A stretch of DNA of 64,000 nucleotides from Streptomyces sp. NBC_00663 (lineage in GTDB: Bacteria; Actinomycetota; Actinomycetes; Streptomycetales; Streptomycetaceae): positions 2,046,001-2,110,000 of the forward strand of contig NZ_CP109027.1 in the NCBI RefSeq assembly GCF_036226885.1. Reading direction: 5' to 3'. Of this stretch, positions 47,478 through 55,831 are shown piece by piece. The notes beneath the pieces are model-generated. The model had not been told where the DNA came from, searched no databases, and worked only from the letters and a program-made list of their open reading frames with translations. Position 1 is the first letter of the stretch; every line of letters begins with the position of its first letter. The position numbers and the translations under genes were made by a program.

Positions 47478-49160
47478 ATGTCCGGAGCCGCATCCAGCAG
47501 AGCGCTCGGCCGCCGTACCTTCGTGCTCGGCAGCGCCGCCGCGGCCGGTTCCGCCGCGCTCGCCGGGCCGCTCGCCCAGTCGGCGTCCGCCGCTGCCTTC
47601 GGCTACACCGACGACGGCTCGAACTACGTCGTCGACACCGGCGCCAGCCTCGTCTTCAAGGTCAGCAAGACCAACGGCGACCTGACCTCGCTGGTCTACA
47701 AGGGCACCGAGTACCAGGGCTACGGCGGCAAGAACTCGCACATCGAGTCGGGCCTCGGCACCTCGACCGTCACGATCAAGCAGTCCGGGACGACGATCCT
47801 GATCTCGGTCGCCCACGGCACGCTCAGGCACTACTACGCGGCCCGCAGCGGCGAGAACAACGTCTACCTGTGGACCAACCGCGCCGACACCTCGGTGGCG
47901 TCGACCCGCTTCATCCTGCGTGTCAAGGCGGGCCTGTTCCTCAACGACGAGCCCGATTCCTACACTTACGCGCCCACCACCATCGAGGCCTCGGACGTCT
48001 TCGCGAAGTCCGACGGCCAGACCCGCTCGAAGCACTACTCGAAGCTGCGGGTGATGGACTACAACTACATCGGCTGGAAGACGGGCAGCGTCGGCCTGTG
48101 GATCGTCCGCTCCAACCACGAGAAGGCCTCCGGCGGCCCCTTCTACCGCTCCCTCCTGCGCCACCAGAGCGCGGACGGCGGCGGTCTGTACGAGATCCTG
48201 CACTACGCCCAGAACCAGACCGAGGACGAGCGCTTCGGCCTCCAGGGCCCCTACGTCATCGCCCTCACCGACGGCGGCGCCCCCTCCTCCTCGCTCTACC
48301 CGGGCACCCTGACCACCTCGTGGGCGGACTCGCTCGGCATCTCCGGGTACGTGGCCTCGGGCGGTCGGGGCCGGGTCGCGGGCGTCGGGATCACCGGCCG
48401 CGACACGGCGTACGCGTACACGGTCGGGCTCGCCAACTCAGCCGCCCAGTACTGGGGTTCGGCCCGCTCCTCGGACGGCTACTTCTCGATCGGCGGAGTG
48501 CTGCCGGGGACGTACACGCTCACCGTCTTCAAGGGCGAACTCGCCGTGTACACCACCTCGGTGACGGTGACCGCGGGCGGCACGACCACCCTCAACTCCC
48601 TCGCGATCCCGTCCTCGAACGACCCGAGCAACGCGAGCGCGATCTGGCGCATCAACGACTGGAACGGCACGCCCAGCGGCTTCAAGAACGCCGACCTGAT
48701 GACGTACGCCCACCCGTCCGACGTCCGGGCCTCGGCCTGGACCGGCAACGTGGTCATCGGCAGCGGCACCGAGACCTCGGCCTTCCCCTGCTACCTCTGG
48801 AAGGACGTCAACAGCGGTCTGCTGGTGTACTTCAAGCTGACCGCGGCCCAGGCCGCCGCCGCGCACACCCTGCGCATCGGCGTGACGACGGCCTACGCCA
48901 ACGGACGGCCGCAGGTCGTCGTCAACGACACCTGGACGTCGGCGATCCCCTCCCCGCCCACCCAGCCGAGCACCCGGTCACTGACCAACGGCTCCTACCG
49001 GGGCAACAACTACACGTTCACCTACAGCGTTCCGGCGAGCGCCTGGCTCACGGACACCAGCCAGTACAACATCCTGAAGATCAACGTGGTGAGCGGTTCG
49101 GGGACAACGGCCTATCTCAGCGCCGGCACGTCGATCGACGCGATCGACCTGCTGGCCTGA
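47478..49160 (+). CDS. Secreted rhamnogalacturonan lyase (PL4 type)
   Basis: The 560-residue protein has a Tat-type signal (GRRTFVLGSAAAAGSAALAG) and the three-part layout of PL4: a catalytic beta-sandwich (about 50-330; TDDGSNYVVDTGASLVFKVSKTNGDLTSL, KHYSKLRVMDYNYIGWKTGSVGLWIVRSN), a fibronectin-like domain (about 335-375, YFSIGGVLPGTYTLTVFKG) and a CBM-like jelly roll (about 390-560). It cuts the rhamnose-galacturonate backbone by beta-elimination. AAGGAGG lies 8 nt before the ATG at 47478. It works with the divergent acetylesterase. Confidence 0.92.
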   Translation: MSGAASSRALGRRTFVLGSAAAAGSAALAGPLAQSASAAAFGYTDDGSNYVVDTGASLVFKVSKTNGDLTSLVYKGTEYQGYGGKNSHIESGLGTSTVTIKQSGTTILISVAHGTLRHYYAARSGENNVYLWTNRADTSVASTRFILRVKAGLFLNDEPDSYTYAPTTIEASDVFAKSDGQTRSKHYSKLRVMDYNYIGWKTGSVGLWIVRSNHEKASGGPFYRSLLRHQSADGGGLYEILHYAQNQTEDERFGLQGPYVIALTDGGAPSSSLYPGTLTTSWADSLGISGYVASGGRGRVAGVGITGRDTAYAYTVGLANSAAQYWGSARSSDGYFSIGGVLPGTYTLTVFKGELAVYTTSVTVTAGGTTTLNSLAIPSSNDPSNASAIWRINDWNGTPSGFKNADLMTYAHPSDVRASAWTGNVVIGSGTETSAFPCYLWKDVNSGLLVYFKLTAAQAAAAHTLRIGVTTAYANGRPQVVVNDTWTSAIPSPPTQPSTRSLTNGSYRGNNYTFTYSVPASAWLTDTSQYNILKINVVSGSGTTAYLSAGTSIDAIDLLA

Positions 49161-49167
49161 TCCGACG

Positions 49168-50580
49168 TCAGGTTCCGCGCGTCCACTGCTGATTGGTCGC
49201 TCCGTTGCAGGTGTAGGTGATGATCGCGGCGGAGTTGGCGGTGGACGCGCCGTTCACGTCGAGGCACTCGCCGGTGGCGCGGGCCTTGATGCTGACGTAG
49301 GAGCCCGAGGTGACCACCGACCACTGCTGGCTGGTCGTACCGGAGTTGCAGTTCTCCTGGGTGACGTTGGTGGAGTTCTCCTGGAGACACAGGGAGCTGC
49401 CGCGGCCGACCAGCTGGTAGTAACCGGTGCCCAGGTCCTTGAACCACCACTTCTGGTTGCCGCCGCTGTTGCAGGTGTACTGGTTGACGGCGACGCCCTG
49501 CCACAGCGACTGGCTGGGCACGTCCGCGCACTTGGAACTGTGGCGGGCGATCAGCGTGTTGTACGTGGCGCTCGTCCCGCTGACCGTGCCGGCCGCCGTG
49601 TCCACCCTGACCTCGGGGTACCAGGACATGGACATCGTGGTGGAGCTCGGGAAGGTCAGCGGCAGCCACACGTACCGGGAGTCGTTGACGGTCCCGCCGA
49701 AGGAGTTGCCCCAGCGGTCGCCCATGTAGAGGTACGAGGTGCCGGAGCTCCCGGTGACCGGAAGGACGTACGCGGTCTGGGAGTTGTACGTCGTGGAGTC
49801 GCCGACGTTCGCCATCGAGGACCACGGTCCGGCGAGGGAGGTGGCGGTGGCGTACTGCTGCTGGTTGGCGTTCCAGCCGGTGGCGGCCGAGGTCAGCATG
49901 AAGTACACGCCGCCCCGCTTGAACAGCGCCGGGGCCTCGCGGTGGCCACCCGGCCAGGGGTTGGCGACCAGGCTGTCGATGCCGGTGTAGGAGGCGTTGA
50001 GCTTGTAGATGTGCAGGTCGTAGTTCTCGTTGGCGGCCGAGACCATGTAGCCGGTGCCGTCGGTGTCGACGTACGTCGTGATGTCCCGGGACATGTGCTG
50101 GCCGAGCGGGCGGAAGCTGCCCTGGTAGGTGTAGCTGCCGTCGACGGTGTCGGAGACGGCGACGGCCGCGCGGGCCTCGCTGTAGTCGGTGCCGTTCTCC
50201 TTGTGCATCCACATCACGAACTTGCCGGTGGACGCGTTGTACATGACCTTGGGCCGCTCGATGTAGGCGGTGCCCAGCTCGGCGGCGGAGGACTGGGTCA
50301 GGACGTGGTTCCTGAACTCCCAGTTCTTGAGGTCCGTGGAGCGGTAGGCGTCCACGTACCGGAAGGTGTTGTCGGCGTTGCGGTCCTCGCCGAACCAGTA
50401 GTAGTACGAGCCGACCTTGATGACGCCGCCGCCGTGGGCGTGCAGGGCGTTGCCCGAAGTGTCCGTGAACTGGACGCCGTTGGGGATGCTGAGGGCCGCC
50501 GCCTGGGCGGGGCCCGCGGTGACGAGGGCGCCGGCGAGCGCCAGGCAGAGGGCGAGCAGTACCGCGTACGCACGTCTCAT
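49168..50580 (-). CDS. Secreted GH43 (exo-beta-1,3-galactanase-like) with C-terminal CBM13
   Basis: The 470-residue protein has a signal peptide ending in GPAQAA, a five-bladed GH43 propeller (about 30-330: HAHGGGVIKVGSYYYWFGED, ERPKVMYNASTGKFVMWMH, Glu in REAPALFKRGGVYFML) and a ricin-type CBM13 trefoil (about 335-470, with QxW repeats GNQKWWF, SQQWSV and NQQWTRGT). The HAHGGG start is typical of exo-beta-1,3-galactanases, which trim arabinogalactan backbones. Its ATG overlaps the stop of the next gene upstream (ATGA), so the two GH43 genes form an operon. Confidence 0.9.
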   Translation of the reverse strand: MRRAYAVLLALCLALAGALVTAGPAQAAALSIPNGVQFTDTSGNALHAHGGGVIKVGSYYYWFGEDRNADNTFRYVDAYRSTDLKNWEFRNHVLTQSSAAELGTAYIERPKVMYNASTGKFVMWMHKENGTDYSEARAAVAVSDTVDGSYTYQGSFRPLGQHMSRDITTYVDTDGTGYMVSAANENYDLHIYKLNASYTGIDSLVANPWPGGHREAPALFKRGGVYFMLTSAATGWNANQQQYATATSLAGPWSSMANVGDSTTYNSQTAYVLPVTGSSGTSYLYMGDRWGNSFGGTVNDSRYVWLPLTFPSSTTMSMSWYPEVRVDTAAGTVSGTSATYNTLIARHSSKCADVPSQSLWQGVAVNQYTCNSGGNQKWWFKDLGTGYYQLVGRGSSLCLQENSTNVTQENCNSGTTSQQWSVVTSGSYVSIKARATGECLDVNGASTANSAAIITYTCNGATNQQWTRGT

Positions 50581-51656
50581 GACGCGACCTCCATGTCCGT
50601 GACGGTGGTGTCCGCCACCGGGATGCCGAAATCGGGGGTGCCGTCCGCATGCCAGCCGAGCCGCTGGATGCGGGTGTGCCGGTTGGGGTCGTTCAGCGGG
50701 TCGCCGACGATGTCCTTGTACTGGCGTGCGTGGTAGACGAGGACGTCACTGCGGCCGTCCTCCGCGACGGTGAAGCAGTTGTGGCCCGGGCCGTACTGCC
50801 GGGTGGTGTCGTTGGTGGTGAAGACCGGCGTCGGCGACTTGGACCAGTTCGCGGGGTCCATGAGGTCGGCGTCCGCGTCGACGGTCAGCAGGCCCATGCA
50901 GTAGTTGAAGTCGGTGGCGCCGGCCGAGTACGACATGAAGAGCCGGCCGTTGCGGGCGATGACGGACGGGCCCTCGTTGACCTTGTAGCCGATGCACTCC
51001 CAGTCGTACTCAGGTGTGGACAGCCGCACTTGAGGACCCGTCAGCGTCCACGGGTTCGCCATCTTCGAGAGCCACAGGGCGGTGTTGTTGCCCATGTCGG
51101 GCTCGTGCTGGGCCCAGGCGAGGTAGCGGGTGCCGCGGTGGGTGAAGGTGGTGGCGTCGAGGGAGAAGGTCTCCCAGGCGGTCCTGATCTGGCCGCGCTC
51201 GGTCCAAGTGCCCGTGAACGGGTCGTGGTTGGCGTTCTCCAGGACCCATATCCGGATGTCCCAGACGCTCTCGGCGGGCGCGGAGGCGAAGTAGATGTAC
51301 CACTTGCCGCCGATGCGGTGGATCTCCGGCGCCCAGATGTGCGCGCCCATGGGGCCGGTGGCGTGCTTGGTCCAGATGATCGACTCGGCGGCGCTCGCGA
51401 GGCCGTTCAGGGTGCGGGAGCGGCGCAGGATGATCCGGTCGTACTCGGGGGCGGTGGCCGTGAAGTAGTAGGTGCCGTCGGAGTGCCGGTGGATGTGCGG
51501 GTCGGCGCGGTTGCGGACGAGCGGGTTCACGAGCGGTGCGGCCTTCTTCGGGGCGGGGGCGGCTGCGGCGACGGTGGGGGTCGCGGCCAGGGCGCCCGCG
51601 GCCAGCGCGCCCTTCAGCAGCAGTCGTCGGTCGGGGACGGGGGGAACGCGGCTCAT
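50577..51656 (-). CDS. Secreted GH43 arabinosidase-like enzyme
   Basis: The 359-residue protein has a Tat-type signal (DRRLLLKGALAAGALAATP) and a GH43 propeller: catalytic base in RNRADPHIHRHSDGTYYF, GAHIWAPEIHRIGGKWYIYFAS, and the acid Glu in VNEGPSVI. Such enzymes release arabinose from arabinan or arabinoxylan side chains; substrate choice is not clear from sequence. It starts an operon with the CBM13-bearing GH43 (4-bp overlap) and is divergent from the beta-strand-repeat protein, with LacI-like sites in between. Confidence 0.9.
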   Translation of the reverse strand: MSRVPPVPDRRLLLKGALAAGALAATPTVAAAAPAPKKAAPLVNPLVRNRADPHIHRHSDGTYYFTATAPEYDRIILRRSRTLNGLASAAESIIWTKHATGPMGAHIWAPEIHRIGGKWYIYFASAPAESVWDIRIWVLENANHDPFTGTWTERGQIRTAWETFSLDATTFTHRGTRYLAWAQHEPDMGNNTALWLSKMANPWTLTGPQVRLSTPEYDWECIGYKVNEGPSVIARNGRLFMSYSAGATDFNYCMGLLTVDADADLMDPANWSKSPTPVFTTNDTTRQYGPGHNCFTVAEDGRSDVLVYHARQYKDIVGDPLNDPNRHTRIQRLGWHADGTPDFGIPVADTTVTDMEVAS

Positions 51657-51783
51657 ACGGGCTGCCTCTCGGGTGGGGGTGTCCTGAGAGTGATGTTCGA
51701 TATTGAGAACATCTGTTGTTTTTGCGAACAGCCGAAAGGTACGGCGGGCAACAGGGGAGGTCAACGGGTTGGACGCGATAAGA

Positions 51784-51808
51784 GAAGGCGCTTTCTGCGA
51801 GCGCTTTC
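51784..51808. promoter_or_regulatory. Pair of LacI-type operator candidates
   Basis: GAAGGCGCTTTC and GCGAGCGCTTTC lie 14 bp apart, both one or two bases from the palindrome GAAAGCGCTTTC. They sit in the divergent promoter of the GH43 operon and beta-strand-repeat gene and resemble the sites at 47338 and 47392. Confidence 0.5.
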
Positions 51809-51872
51809 TCCTCGCCCGCTCCTGGGCCGATTTTTTTGTTATCGCCCGCCGCCCCGCCGCGTCTCCTCTTCC

Positions 51873-53969
51873 GTGCGCAGCCATACCCACAAGACAGCAG
51901 CGGCCGCCGGCGCCCTCGCGGCGGTCGCCGCCCTCCTCGCCACCGCTCCCCCGGCCCTGGCCGCAGGCGCCCGGGACGTCACCGCCGACGTGCTCGCGGG
52001 CCGGGACGTCACGCTCAGCGGCGACACCGTCGTCACCGTGCCGTCCGGGACGACGACGTACGACGGGGTGTTCCGCGGCGAGGGCACGCTGACCGTGCGC
52101 GGCAGCGGGACGTTGATCCTGACCAAGGACAGCGACTTCACGCTCCCGAAGGCACGGCAGCGGCAGAAGGTGTCGGTCCAGGGCGGCAACCACCCCTACG
52201 TCACCACCGCCACCCCCGACCCGCCCGCGATCACGGTCGAGCGCGGCGCCACCCTCCAGTACGGGGACGGCGGCTCGACCGGGGTCATCGGGCACTACCC
52301 GTACAACACCCCGGCCTTCCGCCTCAACCAGGACAACATCCGGGTCGACGGCACCCTGCGTCTCTCACTCAAGAACGTCGGCTACAACCTGGGCACCATC
52401 AGCGGCTCCGGCCTGATCACCCAGCCGCGCTTCCTGTGGGCCACCTGGGACGTGACGTCCGGCCCGTTCTCCGGGGTCATCGACAACGGCACACAGGCGA
52501 ACGCCGGACGGCCGGAGTACGCGACCTCGCTCCCGGGGATGCGCAAGGTCCTCAACCAGGGCACCTGGACCGTGGACACCCCGCTCGGCCAGACGGTGAC
52601 CATGGGCATGGACTTCTACCAGCGCGAGTACGGCAGCGACATCAACATCCAGTCCCGGCCCGGCAGCAAGGTGATCCTCAGGGGCCAGTACAGCTGGTCG
52701 GACCAGGGCGGCGACACCGACCCCTCGCTCAGCGACCCGGCCCTGAACTGGACGCCCGCCCGCAAGAACGTCAACAAGCGCGGCACCAACATCAAGGGCG
52801 CGAACGTCCAGTGGGGCGACGGCACGACACACCGGATCTTCATGCCGGGCACGGCGGAGACCGTCTACATCAACCTCCTCGCCGCCCGCTCCCGCTCCCT
52901 CCTCACCTTCGACTACAACGGCCCGGTGACCCTGGGCGCGCCCATCGGTGGCGGCAAGTTCCACGACACGCTGGCGGCGCCCGGCGCCGGGGACATCGTC
53001 ATCGCGGGGACGCGCGGCAACGACGTCACCTTCGCGGCCGTCCAGTACTACGACGGCTCGACGACCGTCGAGAAGGGGGCGGTGCTGCGCCTGGGCAGCG
53101 GCAAGTCCGGCGGCGACGGCGGGCTGTACACCAAGGGCGGCCTCTACAAGGTCGTCGACAACGGCTCGCTGGTCCTGAACAACGTGCGCAAGCCCCTGAC
53201 CCTGCCCCGGATCAGCGGCAGCGGCTCCCTCACCCAGGCGGGCGCCGCGACGACGACACTGACCGGGAGCGCGGTGACGTACACCGGGACGACGACCGTC
53301 AAGAAGGGCACGCTCGCCCTGCGGAACGGGGCAACTCTCCGCAACAGCAAGGCGATCCGGCTCTCGTCGGCGGGCGCGCGCCTCGACGCCGGTACGGCGG
53401 GACTGCGGGTGGCGACCTCGCTGAGCGGCAAGGGCACGGTGAAGGGGGCGGTGACGAACGACGGTGTGGTGAAGGGCGGCCTCACGGTCTCCGGCGCTTA
53501 CACGCAGAGCGCGAAGGGCGAACTCGTCCTGGGTACCAAGCCGTTGAAGGTGACCGGCGCGGTCCGGCTGGCCGGTGACCTCGACCTCGCCGCGGCCGGG
53601 TCCGACCCCGCGAAGAAGATCACCGTGCTCGACCACAAGGGGGCCGCGAAGACCAAGGGCGCCTTCACGGGCCTGAAGGAGGGCACGAAGATCAAGCTCG
53701 CCGACACCACCTACCGGATCACCTACAAGGGCGGCGACGGCAACGACGTCGTCCTCACGGCCGCCACCCCGAAGGCGACCAAGTCCCCGACAACTGACGA
53801 GGGTTCGACCGCCGCAGCCGACGTGACCCGCACCGCGGGCGCCGCACAGGACGACAGTCTCGGCTGGTGGCCGTACGCCCTCGCCCTCGGCCTCCTCGGC
53901 GGCCTCGCGGTCCCGGCGGCCAGACACCGACGCGGACGCCGAGGGGGCGGCCGGCACGCCGCGCACTGA
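51873..53969 (+). CDS. Secreted autotransporter-associated beta-strand repeat protein with C-terminal membrane anchor
   Basis: The 698-residue protein starts at GTG 51873 with a signal peptide (TAAAAGALAAVAALLATAPPALA). The body is beta-helix-like, with repeats of the autotransporter-associated type: YDGVFRGEGTLTVRGSGTLIL, YYDGSTTVEKGAVLRLGSG and YTGTTTVKKGTLALRNGATL, followed by LVLGTKPLKVTGAVRLAGDLD. It ends with a hydrophobic stretch (WWPYALALGLLGGLAVPAA) and a basic tail, so it may stay attached to the cell. No LPXTG motif is seen. No strong ribosome binding site precedes the start. The role is unknown; location suggests cell-surface glycan binding. Confidence 0.8.
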   Translation: MRSHTHKTAAAAGALAAVAALLATAPPALAAGARDVTADVLAGRDVTLSGDTVVTVPSGTTTYDGVFRGEGTLTVRGSGTLILTKDSDFTLPKARQRQKVSVQGGNHPYVTTATPDPPAITVERGATLQYGDGGSTGVIGHYPYNTPAFRLNQDNIRVDGTLRLSLKNVGYNLGTISGSGLITQPRFLWATWDVTSGPFSGVIDNGTQANAGRPEYATSLPGMRKVLNQGTWTVDTPLGQTVTMGMDFYQREYGSDINIQSRPGSKVILRGQYSWSDQGGDTDPSLSDPALNWTPARKNVNKRGTNIKGANVQWGDGTTHRIFMPGTAETVYINLLAARSRSLLTFDYNGPVTLGAPIGGGKFHDTLAAPGAGDIVIAGTRGNDVTFAAVQYYDGSTTVEKGAVLRLGSGKSGGDGGLYTKGGLYKVVDNGSLVLNNVRKPLTLPRISGSGSLTQAGAATTTLTGSAVTYTGTTTVKKGTLALRNGATLRNSKAIRLSSAGARLDAGTAGLRVATSLSGKGTVKGAVTNDGVVKGGLTVSGAYTQSAKGELVLGTKPLKVTGAVRLAGDLDLAAAGSDPAKKITVLDHKGAAKTKGAFTGLKEGTKIKLADTTYRITYKGGDGNDVVLTAATPKATKSPTTDEGSTAAADVTRTAGAAQDDSLGWWPYALALGLLGGLAVPAARHRRGRRGGGRHAAH

Positions 53970-54029
53970 GAGGCGGGGCAACGGCCGCCAGGCGTCTCCG
54001 GAAACCCCGGCCGCGGCGCCGGCACCCGC

Positions 54030-54232
54030 GCGCCCGGGCAGCCGCTCGGGAGGCGGACCATGTCCCCGCACAGCCCCTCGGGGAAGCGGTCCGGGACGAG
54101 CCGCCGACGCCAGGCCTCGTCGTCGAGGAGCTCCTCGACGAGCGCGTCGCCGGTGACGTACTGGCGGAGGAAGCGGTGCGGCACCTCGGGTACGTCGGCT
54201 GCGTGCGGGATTCCTGGCGCGGCGCTCGGCAT
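54030..54232 (-). pseudogene. Possible degraded gene fragment of unknown family
   Basis: The minus strand of this 203-bp stretch reads like real protein (FLRQYVTGDALVEELLDD, VPDRFPEGLCGDMVRLPSG) with normal Streptomyces codon bias, but then runs into low-complexity sequence antisense to the beta-strand-repeat gene. I do not recognise the family. Together with the repeat array it fills the 748-bp gap between 53970 and 54717. Confidence 0.3.
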
Positions 54233-54239
54233 GCACGAC

Positions 54240-54665
54240 ACGGGTGTCACCATCCACTCCCCAAGGCCAAACCCCCAGAGGCCCGGGGAACTGCACGCCC
54301 AGCCACCCCCACCACCCGCACCCCACGGGCGTCACCCTCCACTCCCCCAGGCCAAACCCCCAAAGGCGCGAGGAACTGCACGCCCAGCCACCCCCACCAC
54401 CCGCACCCCACAGGCGTCACCCTCCACTCCCCCAGGCCAAACCCCCAAAGGCGCGGGAAACTGCACGCCCAGCCACCCCCACCACCCGCACCCCACAGGC
54501 GTCACCCTCCACTCCCCAAGGGCCAAACCCCCAAAGGCGCGGGAAACTGCACGCCCAGCCACCCCCACCACCCGCACCCCACGGGCGTCACCCTCCACTC
54601 CCCAAGGGCCAAACCCCCAGGGGCGCGGGGAACTGCGCGCCCAGCCACCCCACCACCCGCACCCG
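54240..54665. repeat. Array of five 85-86 bp tandem repeats
   Basis: Units begin at about 54240, 54325, 54410, 54495 and 54581. Each contains GGCCAAACCCCCARRGGCGC, then GGGAACTGCACGCCCAGCCA, CCCCCACCACCCGCACCCCA and GGCGTCACCCTCCACTCCCC. The core is the dispersed element also seen at 9731 and 46113. The period is not a multiple of three and no gene is evident inside, so it is non-coding. Confidence 0.9.
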
Positions 54666-54717
54666 GCCCCCGACATCACGAGGCACCCCCCTGGCCGCAA
54701 CGACTACTGTCGACCCC

Positions 54718-55641
54718 ATGACCAGCACCTCCACCCTCGCCCAGGCGCTAGCCACCCGCACCGTCGTCCTGGACGGCGGCATGTCCAACCAGCTCGAGTC
54801 CGCCGGACACGACCTGAGCGACGAGCTGTGGTCGGCCCGTCTCCTCGCCGAGCGCCCCGAGGCGATCACCGAGGCTCACCTCGCCTATTTCGAGGCGGGT
54901 GCGGACGTCGCGATCACCTCCAGCTACCAGGCCACCTTCGAAGGCTTCGAAAAGCGCGGCATCAGCCCCGACCGCGCCACCGAGCTGCTGTCCCTCAGCG
55001 TGGAGCTGGCCCGCGAGGCGGCCCGGCAGGCGCAGGCGAAGGGCGTCACCCGCCCGCTGTACGTCGCCGCCTCCGTCGGCCCCTACGGGGCGATGCTCGC
55101 GGACGGTTCCGAGTACCGCGGCCGCTACGGGCTGAGCGTGGCCGAGCTGGAGGCCTTCCACCGCCCCCGCCTGGAGGTGCTCGCCGCGGCCGGACCTGAC
55201 GTGCTGGCCCTCGAAACCGTGCCGGACGCCGACGAGGCGGAGGCGCTGCTGCGGGCGCTGCGCAGACTGGAGACGCCCGCCTGGCTGTCGTACTCGATCG
55301 CGGGCGAGCGCACCCGGGCCGGCCAGCCCCTGGAGGACGCCTTCGCCCTGGCCGCCGACGCGGACGAGGTGATCGCGGTCGGGGTGAACTGCTGCGCGCC
55401 TCAGGACGTGGACGCGGCGGTCGAGATCGCGGCCCGGGTGACCGGGAAGCCGGTCGTGGTCTACCCGAACAGCGGCGAGGCCTGGGACGCCGAGGCCCGT
55501 GCCTGGAACGGCCGCTCCAGCTTCGCGCCGGATCAGGTGCTGGCCTGGGAGGGCTCCGGGGCGCGGCTGATCGGCGGCTGCTGCCGGGTGGGGCCGGCGG
55601 CGATCGCGTCCATCGCGGGCACGCTGTCGCCGGACGCGTAG
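54718..55641 (+). CDS. mmuM: Homocysteine S-methyltransferase
   Basis: The 307-residue barrel enzyme has the zinc-cysteine set of this family: Cys in GVNCCAP and the CC pair in RLIGGCCRVGP, plus VLDGGMSNQLE and ADVAITSSYQATFEGF. It transfers a methyl group from S-methylmethionine or SAM to homocysteine, giving methionine. The ATG at 54718 has no Shine-Dalgarno; TACTGT about 7 nt upstream may be a -10 box, making the transcript leaderless. It stands alone and has no clear link to the polysaccharide genes on each side. Confidence 0.92.
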   Translation: MTSTSTLAQALATRTVVLDGGMSNQLESAGHDLSDELWSARLLAERPEAITEAHLAYFEAGADVAITSSYQATFEGFEKRGISPDRATELLSLSVELAREAARQAQAKGVTRPLYVAASVGPYGAMLADGSEYRGRYGLSVAELEAFHRPRLEVLAAAGPDVLALETVPDADEAEALLRALRRLETPAWLSYSIAGERTRAGQPLEDAFALAADADEVIAVGVNCCAPQDVDAAVEIAARVTGKPVVVYPNSGEAWDAEARAWNGRSSFAPDQVLAWEGSGARLIGGCCRVGPAAIASIAGTLSPDA

Positions 55642-55695
55642 TCCACACAGGTCCTTTCCAAGGCCCTCCCCCTCCCCCTCCTCCCCACCCGTACC

Positions 55696-55827
55696 AGGAA
55701 GAGCGAGGACACCAGCCGGAGCACGATCCGGGACGTGGCGGCCCGTGCGGGGGTGTCCGCGTCGACCGTGTCGCGGGTGCTCGGCGGGGTCTGCCCGGTG
55801 AGCGCGACGACCCGGACGCGCGTGCTA
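55696..55827 (+). pseudogene. 5' stub of a LacI family regulator
   Basis: STIRDVAARAGVSASTVSRV continues with LGGVCPVSATTRTRVL, the first 45 residues of a LacI regulator including the helix-turn-helix. Homology ends at 55827, exactly where sequence of a GH127 gene begins in another frame at 55832. The ligand domain is gone, so it cannot bind an inducer. No ribosome binding site is evident. Confidence 0.75.
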
Positions 55828-55831
55828 GGAC

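Noticed and set aside
50649..51872. Upstream extension of the beta-strand-repeat protein frame
   Set aside because: It is antisense to the GH43 gene; the signal peptide begins at the GTG at 51873.
54240..54665. CRISPR array
   Set aside because: The 85-bp units are repeats over their whole length with no unique spacers, and no cas gene is present.
54244..54717. Repeat-containing N-terminal extension of MmuM
   Set aside because: All frames stay open across the C-rich array by chance; the period is not a multiple of three, and the family N-terminus begins at 54718.
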